Source of the DNA: Actinomycetota bacterium
GTDB taxonomy: Bacteria > Actinomycetota > Actinomycetes > Actinomycetales > Dermatophilaceae
Direction: 5' to 3'
DNA length: 64,000 nucleotides
Assembly: GCA_020161845.1 (NCBI GenBank)
Contig: JAIUNK010000017.1
Span: 29,474-93,473, forward strand
Shown: positions 34,025-43,046 of the stretch, piece after piece
Numbering within the stretch: the first letter of the stretch is position 1
Layout of the letters: every line of letters begins with the position of its first letter
Notes under the pieces: generated by a model
The model's input: only the letters and a program-made list of their open reading frames with translations
What the model was told of the DNA's origin: nothing
Databases searched by the model: none
Made by a program: the position numbers and the translations under genes

Positions 34025-34096
34025 CCCGCGGCCCGGCCCGCTGACCCGCGGCCCGGCCCGCTGACCCGCGGCCCGGCCCGCTGACCTGCGGCCCCG
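34021..34096. repeat. 20-bp tandem repeat, three copies plus a partial
   Basis: CTGACCCGCGGCCCGGCCCG is repeated exactly at 34021, 34041 and 34061, with a diverged partial at 34081. It starts at the molybdoenzyme stop and fills the convergent gap to the POT gene. The GC-rich units can pair with each other and may act as a terminator region. Confidence 0.9.
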
Positions 34097-34108
34097 TCGG
34101 CTCCGACG

Positions 34109-35659
34109 TCAGTGCGCGTGGCTGCGGCTGTCCCGGTCCGCGTCGACGCCGGCGCGCTGGGCCTCCTCCACGTCGGCCATCTTCCGGCGCGTCCAGGGCA
34201 CGAGCGCGAAGAGCAGCCCCGAGACGACCAGGGTCATCGCGGCGTTCACCAGGTAGTACTGGCTGTCGGGCACATTCTTCATCGCGGTGATGAGCTGGGC
34301 CGCGAGCGCTTGGCCCGCGGAGGAGGCGAGGAACCAGAGGGCCATCGCCTGGCTGGCGAACGCCGCCGGGGCGAGCAGCGTCGTGGCCGACAGGCCCACC
34401 GGAGACAGGCACAGCTCGCCGAGGGTCTGGATGATGAAGCACGCGGCGAGCAGGAACACCGGCGCCTTGTGCTCGGGGGTGTACGAAGCGAACATCCAGG
34501 CCAACATCAGCGCCGAGATGCCGACCAGGGTCACGCCGAGGGCGAACTTGGCCGGCAGCGACGGGAACTTGCCGGCTCGGTAGCGCCACAGGACCGCGAA
34601 GAGTGGGGCCAGGATCACGATCGTCAACGGGTTGATCGACTGGAACCACTCGGCCTGAAACCCGATCGGCCCGAGCTCGCCGACGGTGCGCTGCTCGGCG
34701 AAGACGGCCATCTTGCCGGCGGCCTGCTCGAACACCATGAAGAAGAGCATCGCGCCGACCCACAGCGGCACGTAGGCCAGCAGATGACTGCGCTCCTGAG
34801 CGCTGACCTTCGGACTGCGGAACATCACGACGAAGTAGGCGATCGGTGCCCCGAAGGCGAAGAAGGACACGGCGTCGATGAACTGCCCCACGACGCTGCC
34901 GCGCCACAGGCCGGCGAGCAGGTAGCAGCCGGCGAAGACGGCGAGCGCCGCCAGCCCCCACAGGGCGACCTTGCCGCGCTCCTGCCGCGGCAACGGGTTG
35001 TGCACGGCCCTGCCGGCGCCCCGCAGGGTGCCGGAACGCCACACGAACAGCGCGACCGCGATGGCCATGCCGACGGCCGCCACCGAGAAGCCGGCGTGGA
35101 ACCCCCACCGCTCGCGCACGGTCCCGACGATGAGCGGCGAGAAGAACGAGCCGATGTTGATGGACATGTAGAAGATCGAGAAGCCGCTGTCGCGGCGGGG
35201 GTCGCCCCGGTCGTACAGCTCGCCGACCATCGTCGAGATGTTGGGCTTGAGCAGGCCGGTCCCGATCGCGACGAGGACGATCCCGGTCCACGACGCGAGC
35301 ACCGCAGGGATCGCAAGACTGATGTGGCCGGCCATGATGACGATCCCGCCGTACAGCGTCGCGCGCCAGGCCCCCATCACCCGGTCGGCGAGGAAGCCGC
35401 CGACCACGCCGAGCAGGTATACGGACGCGCCGTAGATCGACACGATGGCGACCGCGGAGGGCTCGGCCAGGCCGAGCCCGCCGTCGACGATCGCGAAGTA
35501 CAGGTAGTACGCGAGGATCGCACGCATCCCGTAGTAGGAGAACCGCTCCCACAACTCGACGAAGAAGAGGGTGGACAGGCCGGCGGGCTGCCCGAAGAAC
35601 GCGCGGTCGGTCATCGAGGTCTGGCCGCGATCGGTCCCCTCGGAGATGGGCTGGGCCAT
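34109..35659 (-). CDS. POT/PTR-family peptide:proton symporter
   Basis: The 516-residue polytopic protein has the POT signatures LSTLFFVELWERFSYYGMRA (first helix) and GFSIFYMSINIGSFFSPLI (PTR2 motif), GLLKPNISTMVGELYD and a C-terminal FLASSAGQALAAQLI. It has about 14 helices, typical of bacterial DtpT. It would import di- and tripeptides. Start MAQPISEGTD at 35659; a later ATG (MTDRAFFG) is a plausible alternative. It diverges from the spermidine synthase-like gene. Confidence 0.93.
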   Translation of the reverse strand: MAQPISEGTDRGQTSMTDRAFFGQPAGLSTLFFVELWERFSYYGMRAILAYYLYFAIVDGGLGLAEPSAVAIVSIYGASVYLLGVVGGFLADRVMGAWRATLYGGIVIMAGHISLAIPAVLASWTGIVLVAIGTGLLKPNISTMVGELYDRGDPRRDSGFSIFYMSINIGSFFSPLIVGTVRERWGFHAGFSVAAVGMAIAVALFVWRSGTLRGAGRAVHNPLPRQERGKVALWGLAALAVFAGCYLLAGLWRGSVVGQFIDAVSFFAFGAPIAYFVVMFRSPKVSAQERSHLLAYVPLWVGAMLFFMVFEQAAGKMAVFAEQRTVGELGPIGFQAEWFQSINPLTIVILAPLFAVLWRYRAGKFPSLPAKFALGVTLVGISALMLAWMFASYTPEHKAPVFLLAACFIIQTLGELCLSPVGLSATTLLAPAAFASQAMALWFLASSAGQALAAQLITAMKNVPDSQYYLVNAAMTLVVSGLLFALVPWTRRKMADVEEAQRAGVDADRDSRSHAH

Positions 35660-35816
35660 GCGAACCGCCTCTCTGGTGGGGCCGCCGAGTGAGCGACGGC
35701 GCAGAGGCGACAGTACGCGCGAGCTAGCCTCGGGCACAGTCGGTTCCGGCGAATCCAGGGCATTCCTTGGACCTTCGCGGGAGGACCGGGGCGGCGACGC
35801 GACGTACGGTCGAGGC

Positions 35817-36635
35817 ATGGACCCGGTGCCCGTGACCTTCGTGCGGGACGAGCGCGGCGGGGTGCTGGTCTACCGGGACGGGCATCAACAGTCGTACGTC
35901 GACGTGGCCGACCCCACGAACCTGGCCTTCGAATACGTCGCTCAGATGGGGCTGGCGCTTGATGCCCTCGCGCCGGCGACGCCGCAGCCGCTGGCGGTCA
36001 CGCACGTCGGCGGGGCCGGGCTGACGCTGGCGCGCTATGTGGCGCACACCCGGCCAGGGTCGCCGCAGATCGTGCTCGAACCCGACGAGTCGACCACGGC
36101 CGCCGTACGCCGCGAGCTGCCCCTGCCCCGAGGCCACCGGATCCGAGTCCGCGCCGTCGACGGGGCGACCGGGGTCCGAGCGCTTGCTTCAGCAAGCGCC
36201 GAGGCGGTGTTGCTCGACGCGTACGCCGCGGGCCGAGTGCCACCCGAGCTCGGCACGGTGGAGTTCCTGACGGAGGTGGCGCGCGTGCTCGACCGGTGCG
36301 GCCTGCTCGTGGCGAACCTGGCGGATGCCCCGGACCGCCGCTACCTGGTCCGGGTCGCGGCCGGCTGCGTCGCCGCGGGCCTGCCGAACCTCGCGGTGCT
36401 CGCCACGCACGACATCCTCAAGGGCCGCCGGTTCGGCAACAGCGTGCTGGTCGCCTCGCCCACGGCGTACGACGTCGGCGCCCTCCGCCGTGCCGCCGCG
36501 CGATGCCCCATCCCCACCGGCGTCCGCGCGGAGCGCGAGCTGGCGTCCTGGTTGCGGTCCGCGCGACCGTTCACCGCCGCGGACGCCGAGCCGTCTCCGC
36601 AGCCGCCGATCCCCTCGGCCTGGCGGGCGACGTGA
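35817..36635 (+). CDS. Spermidine synthase-like protein
   Basis: The 272-residue protein has a spermine/spermidine synthase-type Rossmann fold: SYVDVADPTNLAFEYVAQMG, VTHVGGAGLTLARYVAHTRPG, IVLEPDESTTAAVRREL, AVLLDAYAAGRVPPEL and LVANLADAPD. The catalytic Asp pair of true spermidine synthases is replaced (GGAG instead of GGGDG), as in actinobacterial homologues of unknown function. It carries a 16-base palindrome, GCTTGCTTCAGCAAGC, at 36182-36197. The iron box follows its stop. Confidence 0.8.
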   Translation: MDPVPVTFVRDERGGVLVYRDGHQQSYVDVADPTNLAFEYVAQMGLALDALAPATPQPLAVTHVGGAGLTLARYVAHTRPGSPQIVLEPDESTTAAVRRELPLPRGHRIRVRAVDGATGVRALASASAEAVLLDAYAAGRVPPELGTVEFLTEVARVLDRCGLLVANLADAPDRRYLVRVAAGCVAAGLPNLAVLATHDILKGRRFGNSVLVASPTAYDVGALRRAAARCPIPTGVRAERELASWLRSARPFTAADAEPSPQPPIPSAWRAT

Positions 36636-36651
36636 CAGGCGCCTTGCAAGT

Positions 36652-36670
36652 TAGGTAAGCCTTACCTAAG
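36652..36670. promoter_or_regulatory. DtxR/IdeR iron box upstream of efeUOB
   Basis: TTAGGTAAGCCTTACCTAA is a perfect 19-bp palindrome matching the DtxR/IdeR consensus (TTAGGTTAGCCTAACCTAA) except at a symmetric pair. It lies 38 bases before the efeU start. Known IdeR/DtxR with Fe2+ represses such promoters, so the operon should be induced by iron limitation. Confidence 0.92.
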
Positions 36671-36708
36671 CTCTGCAGGGTCGTGCCGCCCACCCCGGAG
36701 GAGCCTGC

Positions 36709-37578
36709 GTGTTCGCGAACTACCTGATCGGGCTCCGCGAGGGCCTAGAGGCCAGCCTCGTGGTGGTCATCCTGGTCGCCTACCTCGTCCGCTCCGACCG
36801 CCGCCAGCTCCTCCCCGCCATCTGGACCGGCGTGGCCGCCGCCGTCGCGATCTCGCTCGGCTTCGGGGCGCTGCTGACGTTCGGTCCGCAAGGGCTGACC
36901 TTCGAGGCCCAGGAGGCCATCGGCGGCGGGCTGTCGATCGTCGCCGTCGGCTTCGTGACCTGGATGATCTTCTGGATGGCCCGGTCGGCCCGCGGCCTGT
37001 CCAGCCAGCTGCGCGGTGCGCTCGACGCGGCGGCGCAGACGGGTCGGCGCAGCCTCGTCGTGGTGGCGATGCTCGCCGTCGGACGCGAAGGCCTGGAGAC
37101 CGCCCTCTTCCTGTGGGCCGCGACCAAGGCCGCCGCGCGCGACAACGCCTCCACCACGGCGCCGCTGATCGGGGCGCTCCTCGGCCTGCTGACCGCGGTC
37201 GTGCTCGGCGTACTCGTCTACCGCGGCGCGCTCAAGCTCGACCTGGCCGCGTTTTTCCGGTGGACCGGCGTCTTCCTGATCTTCGTGGCCGCGGGTGTGC
37301 TCGCGTACGGCGTGCACGACCTCCAAGAAGCCGGGATCCTGCCCGGCCTGCACAGCCTCGCGTTCGACGTCAGCCACGTGATCGAGCCCGGTTCGCTGGT
37401 CGGCGCGCTGCTCAAGGGCGTCTTCAACTTCTCCCCCGCGACGACCTGGCTCGAAGCGATCGCCTGGTGGGCCTACGTCGTCCCCGTCCTCACCCTCTTC
37501 GTCCGGGCGGTCCGTCGCCCGGCGACCACCGCGCCCGCGCCGCAGCGCGGCCGCACCACCGAAGGAGCCACCGCGTGA
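36709..37578 (+). CDS. efeU: Iron permease EfeU (FTR1 family)
   Basis: The 289-residue membrane protein has seven helices and the two FTR1 iron motifs REGLEAS (residue 11) and REGLETA (near 127). It imports ferric iron produced by the partner peroxidase and delivered by EfeO. GTG start at 36709 after GGAGG. The stop overlaps the efeO start (GTGA). Operon under the iron box at 36652-36670. Confidence 0.94.
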   Translation: MFANYLIGLREGLEASLVVVILVAYLVRSDRRQLLPAIWTGVAAAVAISLGFGALLTFGPQGLTFEAQEAIGGGLSIVAVGFVTWMIFWMARSARGLSSQLRGALDAAAQTGRRSLVVVAMLAVGREGLETALFLWAATKAAARDNASTTAPLIGALLGLLTAVVLGVLVYRGALKLDLAAFFRWTGVFLIFVAAGVLAYGVHDLQEAGILPGLHSLAFDVSHVIEPGSLVGALLKGVFNFSPATTWLEAIAWWAYVVPVLTLFVRAVRRPATTAPAPQRGRTTEGATA

Positions 37579-38798
37579 CCCGCCGTACGACGACCCGCCC
37601 GCTCACCTCCCCGCGCACCCCCGGGCGGGCTCGCGCGACCGCCCCCGCCCTGCTGACGGTCGCAGCCCTGGCCCTCGCGGGCTGCACGAGCAACTCCCCG
37701 ACCCAGAGCGCCGGCGCGACGTCCGGGGCCAAGACCGGACAGCTCACGGTCAGCTCCACCGACGGCGAATGCAGGGTCTCCGCGGGCGAGGCCCCCTCGG
37801 GCAACCTGACCTTCACGGTCACCAACGACGGCGGCAAGGTCACCGAGTTCTACCTGCTCGGCGAGGACGGGCTGCGGATCATCGGCGAGGTCGAGAACAT
37901 CGGACCCGGCCTGACCCGCGACCTCGTGCTGCGAGCGGCACCCGGCAAGTACTTCACCGCCTGCAAGCCGGGCATGATCGGCGAGGGCATTCGGGCCGCC
38001 TTCACCGTGACCGACTCGGGTCAGGACGTCGGTCCTGCGGGGGCCGACAAGGAGCTGGTGGCCGCGGCGAACACGCAGTACGCCGCCTATGTGAAGGACC
38101 AGACGGAGCAGCTGAAGGCACAGACCGCGCGGTTCGTCGAGCTGTACAAGGGCGGCAAGGACGATGACGCCCGCGCGCTCTATCCGCGAGCCCGCCAGCA
38201 CTGGGAGCGCATCGAGCCCGTCGCGGAGAGCTTCGGCGACCTCGACCCGAAGATGGACCTGCGCGAGGCCGACCTGGAGAAGGGCCAGATCTGGACCGGC
38301 TGGCACGTGATGGAGAAGGACCTGTGGCCGCCGGCGAGCGGCTACACGCCGCTGACGTCGGCGCAGCGTGCGTCGATGGCCGACCAGCTCGTCAAGGACA
38401 CCGACGAGCTCTATACCCGCACCCGCACGATCACCTTCACCGCCGACCAGATCGGCAACGGCGCCAAGTCGCTGCTCGACGAGGTCGCCACCGGCAAGGT
38501 CACCGGCGAGGAGGAAATCTGGTCGCACACGGACCTCTACGACTTCCAGGCCAATGTTGACGGCGCCCGGGTCGCCTGGGAGGGGCTGCGGCCGCTCCTG
38601 AAGAAGAAGGACGCCATGCTCGACTCCCGCATCCAGCTTCGCTTCTCGGAGTTGCAGAAGCTGCTGGACCAACACAAGAGCGGCGACGGCTTCGTCACCT
38701 ACGACAAGCTCGACAAGACCCAGGTCAAGGCGCTCTCCGATGCGGTCAACGCCTTGTCGGAGCCGCTGTCCAAGCTCACGGCGGCGGTGCTGGCGTGA
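37575..38798 (+). CDS. efeO: Iron-uptake lipoprotein EfeO
   Basis: The 407-residue protein has a lipobox (LALAGC, Cys near residue 36), a cupredoxin-like N-terminal domain and the M75-type C-terminal domain with the HxxxE-like motif GWHVMEKDLW and WSHTDLYDFQANVDGARVAW. EfeO binds iron outside the membrane. The start and stop overlap both neighbours (GTGA), giving the canonical efeU-efeO-efeB operon. Confidence 0.94.
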   Translation: MTRRTTTRPLTSPRTPGRARATAPALLTVAALALAGCTSNSPTQSAGATSGAKTGQLTVSSTDGECRVSAGEAPSGNLTFTVTNDGGKVTEFYLLGEDGLRIIGEVENIGPGLTRDLVLRAAPGKYFTACKPGMIGEGIRAAFTVTDSGQDVGPAGADKELVAAANTQYAAYVKDQTEQLKAQTARFVELYKGGKDDDARALYPRARQHWERIEPVAESFGDLDPKMDLREADLEKGQIWTGWHVMEKDLWPPASGYTPLTSAQRASMADQLVKDTDELYTRTRTITFTADQIGNGAKSLLDEVATGKVTGEEEIWSHTDLYDFQANVDGARVAWEGLRPLLKKKDAMLDSRIQLRFSELQKLLDQHKSGDGFVTYDKLDKTQVKALSDAVNALSEPLSKLTAAVLA

Positions 38799-39888
38799 CC
38801 TCGGCCGGGGTGAGTCGGCGCGGCCTGCTCGGGCTCGCGGGCGCCGGGTTGGCCGTCGGCGCCGCGGGCTTCGCGGGTGGCCGAGCCGTGGCGGACCCGG
38901 CGGACGGTACGCCGGGGCCGGTGGGCCCACCGCCCACGACGTACCCCTTTCACGGCGAACACCAGGCGGGCATCGTCACCCCGGCCCAGGACCGGCTGCA
39001 CTTCGCGGCGTTCGACCTGACGACCACCTCCTGCGAGGACCTGGTGGCGCTGCTGCGGGCCTGGACCGCTGCGGCGGCCGAGCTGACCGCGGGGCGCCCG
39101 GTCGGCGGGGCACCCACGTCGTACGACGCACCGCCCAACGACTCCGGCGAGGCCGACGGGCTGCCCGCCGCCAAGCTGACGCTGACGTTCGGCTTCGGGC
39201 CGAGCCTGTTCCGCGACGCGGCGGGCACGGACCGGTTCGGGCTCGCCGCGCGGCAGCCCAAGGCGCTGCAGCCGCTGCCCCATTTCCCGGCGGACAAGCT
39301 CGACCCAGCCCGCAGCGATGGGGACCTGTGCGTGCAGGCCTGCGCGGACGACCCGCAGGTGGCGGTCCACGCCGTGCGGAATCTGGCCAGGATCGCATTC
39401 GGGACGGCGGCGCTGCGGTGGAGCCAGCTCGGTTTTGGCCGTACTTCCTCGACGTCCACCTCGCAGGCGACCCCGCGCAACCTGTTCGGCTTCAAGGACG
39501 GCACCGCGAACGTCAAGGCCGAGGACGCCGAACTGCTGCGCGAGCACGTCTGGGTGTCCCGCGGCGACGACCCGACGGCCGATTGGCTCGCAGGCGGGTC
39601 GTATCTCGTGGCGCGGCGCACGCGCATCCGAGCCAGAACGGCGGCGTCCACATGTTGCGACGGGGCTACAACTACACGGACGGCAGCGACGGGCTGGGGC
39701 GGATGGACGCCGGGCTGTTCTTCATCGCCTATGTCCGCAATCCGCTGACGCAGTACGTGCCGATGCAGACGAAGATGTCGCGGGATGACCTGATGATGGA
39801 GTACCTGCAGCACCGCGCCTCGGGGTTGTACGCGGTCCCGCCGGGGGTCCGCCCCGGCGACTATGTCGGCCAGGCACTGCTGTCCTGA
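38795..39888 (+). pseudogene. efeB: Dyp-type peroxidase EfeB, internal deletion and frame change
   Basis: The first part starts MTSAGVSRRGLLGLAGAGLA (twin-arginine signal) and reaches GFKDGTANVKAED (the GxxDG distal Asp) and GSYLVARRTRI. In another frame the C-terminal part then reads HPSQNGGVHMLRRGYNYTDG and ends GDYVGQALLS. Homologues have about 50 residues between these points, including WDRTSL..EQ and the segment holding the proximal haem His. These bases are absent, and the join near 39610-39630 is out of frame. EfeB normally oxidises ferrous to ferric iron for EfeU. Unless the gap is an assembly error, the operon lacks a working peroxidase. Confidence 0.88.
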
Positions 39889-39890
39889 CC

Positions 39891-39922
39891 GGCGCCCTCA
39901 AGACCGGCGGTCAAGGGGCGCC
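39891..39922. terminator. Hairpin between efeB and the convergent kinase gene
   Basis: GGCGCCC (39891-39897) pairs with GGGCGCC (39916-39922), with additional pairing in the loop (GACCG/CGGTC). It sits 3 bases after the efeB stop. No T-run. Confidence 0.4.
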
Positions 39923-39957
39923 GCTCGGCGCACCCCCTCCATACCGTGGTACGAGGA

Positions 39958-42069
39958 TCAGTGCGCCAGGGCGGGTTCGGCGCACGGCGTACGGACCGGG
40001 CGCGCTGCCGCCGCGGGCAGGCTGAACCGGAACACCGTGCCGCCGCCGGGGCGCCGGCGGGCGGAGATCGTGCCACCGTGCCGTTCGATCACCTGCCGGC
40101 AGATGGCCAGGCCGAGGCCGGTCCCGGCGTACGCCGTCGCGTGCTGCGGCGCCCGATGGAACGCCTCGAAGATCCGCTGCTCCTGGCCGTCAGGCACGCC
40201 GATGCCGCGATCCGCCACCACCACGGCCACGCGACCGTCGTCGGTCTCCCGGGCGACGATCTCGACCTGCGCGAGAGTTCCCGGGGCGCAGTATTTGACC
40301 GCGTTGCCCAGCAGGTTGTCCACCACCCGCGCCAGCAGCCGCGCGTCGGCCTGCGCCCACACGTCCGCATCGATGGTCAGCTCGGGGCTGCTCGTGGTCG
40401 GGTCGGCGGCCCGCTGGCGCGCGATCCGGGCCACGAACTCGGACAGCAGCAGCGGCTCGCTGGCCAGCTCGGCATCGCCGGCGAGGGAGTAGTCGGCAAC
40501 GTCACGCAGGATCTGTGCGGCCCGGTCCCCGGTCGCGGCGATGGCCGCCATCATGGCCGCCGCCTCGTCGGTGTCCCCGACGTCCAGGGCGCTGGCCGCC
40601 AACTCCGAGGAGAGCCGGATCCCGCTCAACGGGTTGCGCAGGTCGTGCGCGACGGTGCGGGCGAACGAGCGCAACCCCTCGGTACGGCGCCGCTCGGTCG
40701 TCACGTCCGCCAGGAAGACCACCGCACCGGCGACCCCGTGGTGCCGCATCGGATAGGCCCGCAGCGCGAGCACCCGCTGCGCTCCCCCGACGGCGGCCGG
40801 AACCGTGATGTCGGTGACGACGCTCTCGCCCGCCGTCAACACCGCGGCCAGCCGGTCCTCGCCCGCGACCTCGACCAACGCCTCGACGGTGCTGCCGCAC
40901 TGATCCGCCAGGGCGCGCGCGGCGTCGTTGACGACGACCGCGCGGGCGGCGTCGTCCAGGGTCACGACGGCCTCCTGGGTGGCGGCGATCATGGTGGTGA
41001 AGAGATGCGCCTGCTCCACCGCCTCCCGCGATCGCGCGGTCACTTCGGCCAGCAGCACCGCCCGCTCCGCGCGGGTCCGTGCCAGGGTCATGGCCACGCC
41101 GACCAGCACCAAGGCCACGGTGTTGACAGTGAGCGTGCGGTCCGTCATCCCGCCCAGCGCGAACGGCCCGGCATCTCCCGCGGCGCCGCGCAGCACGACG
41201 GCGAGCGCCACCAGGGCGTACGCCGCAGCGCCTCGCTCCGTCAACGCGGCGGCCGCCCACACCACGAGGGGAATCATGAGGTAGAGACGCTGGTCGGCGA
41301 GCACCTCCACGCCACCGCCGACGGCGGTCGCCGCGAGCAGCGGCAGCAGCTGGGACAGCCGGGCCCGCCGCAGCACCCCGGAAGCGGGCGCGAGCAGCGC
41401 GTGGCCGATCAGGACCGGAACGAAGACACCGGCGGTCGCCCGGATCAGCCAGGCCAGCCAGACCGGCGGGAGCCCGCCGGGGCCGGCCGGGGCCACGAGC
41501 GGTACGACGAACAGCGTCAGCCCGCCAGCCGCGCCGGCGGTGAGCAACAGCCGCCAGATGCCGGCCATGGCGCCCCGGCCGGGCCGCAGCAGCAGGGTCC
41601 AGATCGCGATCGTGGTGGCGGCGACGGCGAGGGTGGTCGGTCCGTGGCTGAGCGCCAGGACGGGGTCGGCGCCCGCACCGGCGAACAGCGCGGGGCCCGC
41701 GAGCAGGATCGTGGCCGCCGCGGCGCGCGCGGCGGAGTCCCGCCACCAGCGGGGCTGGTGGGAGTAGCTCGACAGCCACAGGGCCGCGACGCCCGGCGCC
41801 GGGTCGGCGAGGGGATAGGGCGCCCCGGTCGGCGTCAGGGCGAGCCCGACGAGCAGGGCCAGGACGTACGTCGTGGCCGCCGCCGCCCAGAATCCCCACG
41901 GGCTGGCGGCGCGGAGCCGGAGCAAGATCGTCGACCACGGCGTACCGTCATCCCCGCCACGGCCCTGCCGCGTGTCCCCCGTCGGGGAGATGGTCCACAT
42001 CCCGACGTCCCCCTTCGTCAGCTGACTGCGCGAATCCCCCAGTGCGTCAGGGCTTCCCATGCCCTGCAC
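39958..42069 (-). CDS. Orphan membrane histidine kinase with MASE1-like sensor and PAS
   Basis: The 703-residue protein has about eight N-terminal membrane helices (residues 50-330, MASE1-like), a PAS-type domain (AATQEAVVTLDDAARAVVVNDAARAL), and a kinase core with the His in SFARTVAHDLRNPLSGIRLS, N box VVDNLLGNAVKY, VADRGIGVPDGQEQRIFEAF and GTGLGLAICRQVIERHGG. No response regulator gene lies nearby. Internal ATGs (MGSPDA, MWTISP) are alternative starts. The signal is unknown. Confidence 0.88.
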   Translation of the reverse strand: MQGMGSPDALGDSRSQLTKGDVGMWTISPTGDTRQGRGGDDGTPWSTILLRLRAASPWGFWAAAATTYVLALLVGLALTPTGAPYPLADPAPGVAALWLSSYSHQPRWWRDSAARAAAATILLAGPALFAGAGADPVLALSHGPTTLAVAATTIAIWTLLLRPGRGAMAGIWRLLLTAGAAGGLTLFVVPLVAPAGPGGLPPVWLAWLIRATAGVFVPVLIGHALLAPASGVLRRARLSQLLPLLAATAVGGGVEVLADQRLYLMIPLVVWAAAALTERGAAAYALVALAVVLRGAAGDAGPFALGGMTDRTLTVNTVALVLVGVAMTLARTRAERAVLLAEVTARSREAVEQAHLFTTMIAATQEAVVTLDDAARAVVVNDAARALADQCGSTVEALVEVAGEDRLAAVLTAGESVVTDITVPAAVGGAQRVLALRAYPMRHHGVAGAVVFLADVTTERRRTEGLRSFARTVAHDLRNPLSGIRLSSELAASALDVGDTDEAAAMMAAIAATGDRAAQILRDVADYSLAGDAELASEPLLLSEFVARIARQRAADPTTSSPELTIDADVWAQADARLLARVVDNLLGNAVKYCAPGTLAQVEIVARETDDGRVAVVVADRGIGVPDGQEQRIFEAFHRAPQHATAYAGTGLGLAICRQVIERHGGTISARRRPGGGTVFRFSLPAAAARPVRTPCAEPALAH

Positions 42070-42155
42070 GAACTACATCGGCGGAACTCACACCGTTGTG
42101 AGTCTTCGCAGCAACGGGTTGGGACACGGAAGCGCGTCATGGCGCCTGCCGCGGC

Positions 42156-42674
42156 TCAGGCGAACAGGTCGCGATAGGCCTGCGCCTGCGCCGGGTAGTA
42201 GTCGTCGAAGTCGATCGCGGCGACGTCGGTGCCGGACTCGGCCGCGACGAGGCGGTCCAGGTAGTACTCCCAGCCGGGCCCGATGTTCTCCGCGCCCGCG
42301 GGGTCGTCGATCCGCTGCGCGAAGACGAGCCGAGGGCCGTGGTCAGCCCCGGCGGGAGTCTCGACGACGTCGAGCTCCAGGTGCCACACAGGGCCGTCGC
42401 CGGACTCCACCACGAGGCGTCGCGGCGGGTCGCAGGCCAGGATGCGATAACGCTCGGTCGGGCAGTCCTCGCCCTCGGCGGTCATCCGGAAGTCGACCGC
42501 GCCGTCGCCCGGATCGCCCTCCCACGTGCCGATCCAGCGCGCCAGCCGTGCCGGCTCGGTGACCGCCGCCCAGACCTGCTCCGGCGACTGCGCGAACGTC
42601 CGCTCCCACACCAGGTACGTCGCGCCACCGCGCTCCTCGCGCCGCCCCGTGATCTGAGTTGCGCTGCTGCTCAT
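42156..42674 (-). CDS. SRPBCC/AHSA1-domain protein
   Basis: The 172-residue protein shows the AHSA1 pattern: VWERTFAQSPEQVWAAVTEP, ARWIGTWEGDP, LACDPPRRLVVE, WHLELDVVETPAG and GWEYYLDRLVAAE. These START-like folds bind hydrophobic ligands or partner proteins. Single gene, no clear operon. Function unknown. Confidence 0.88.
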   Translation of the reverse strand: MSSSATQITGRREERGGATYLVWERTFAQSPEQVWAAVTEPARLARWIGTWEGDPGDGAVDFRMTAEGEDCPTERYRILACDPPRRLVVESGDGPVWHLELDVVETPAGADHGPRLVFAQRIDDPAGAENIGPGWEYYLDRLVAAESGTDVAAIDFDDYYPAQAQAYRDLFA

Positions 42675-42796
42675 GCCGTCTCCCCGAACTCGGCGGATCC
42701 GGGGCGAGCCTGCGTGGGGCCCCGGGTGTGACGCCGCCGACCCTAGCGGGGGACCATCCCGCAGGACTAGCCTGGGCGGCGACGAAGGAGGGCGCC

Positions 42797-43036
42797 ATGG
42801 CCGCCGATCCGAAGTTCAAAGTTCTCCGCCGCACCCGCGACCGGCTGCGCCTGACCGACCGCGGCCGGGGACGGCCGGTTCCCCCGCCACGAGACCTGTG
42901 GGGCCGAGACGAGTTCGGCGACGACGGCTCGGCCGGCGTCCGCGAACCCCGCCGCCCCAGCCCGCGCCCGCCGATGCTGTCCACCGCCGAGGCTCTGCCC
43001 CGCGAGACCCAACTGCTCGAACTGGTCGCGGGCTAG
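42797..43036 (+). CDS. Small basic hypothetical protein (79 residues)
   Basis: ATG 42797 with GAAGGAGGGCGCC upstream opens MAADPKFKVLRRTRDRLRLT; the C-terminal half is Arg/Pro-rich and ends PRETQLLELVAG. No family recognised. A good ribosome site and separate position between two genes support it. It is convergent with purL, 10 bases apart. Confidence 0.6.
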   Translation: MAADPKFKVLRRTRDRLRLTDRGRGRPVPPPRDLWGRDEFGDDGSAGVREPRRPSPRPPMLSTAEALPRETQLLELVAG

Positions 43037-43046
43037 CCGGAGCCGA

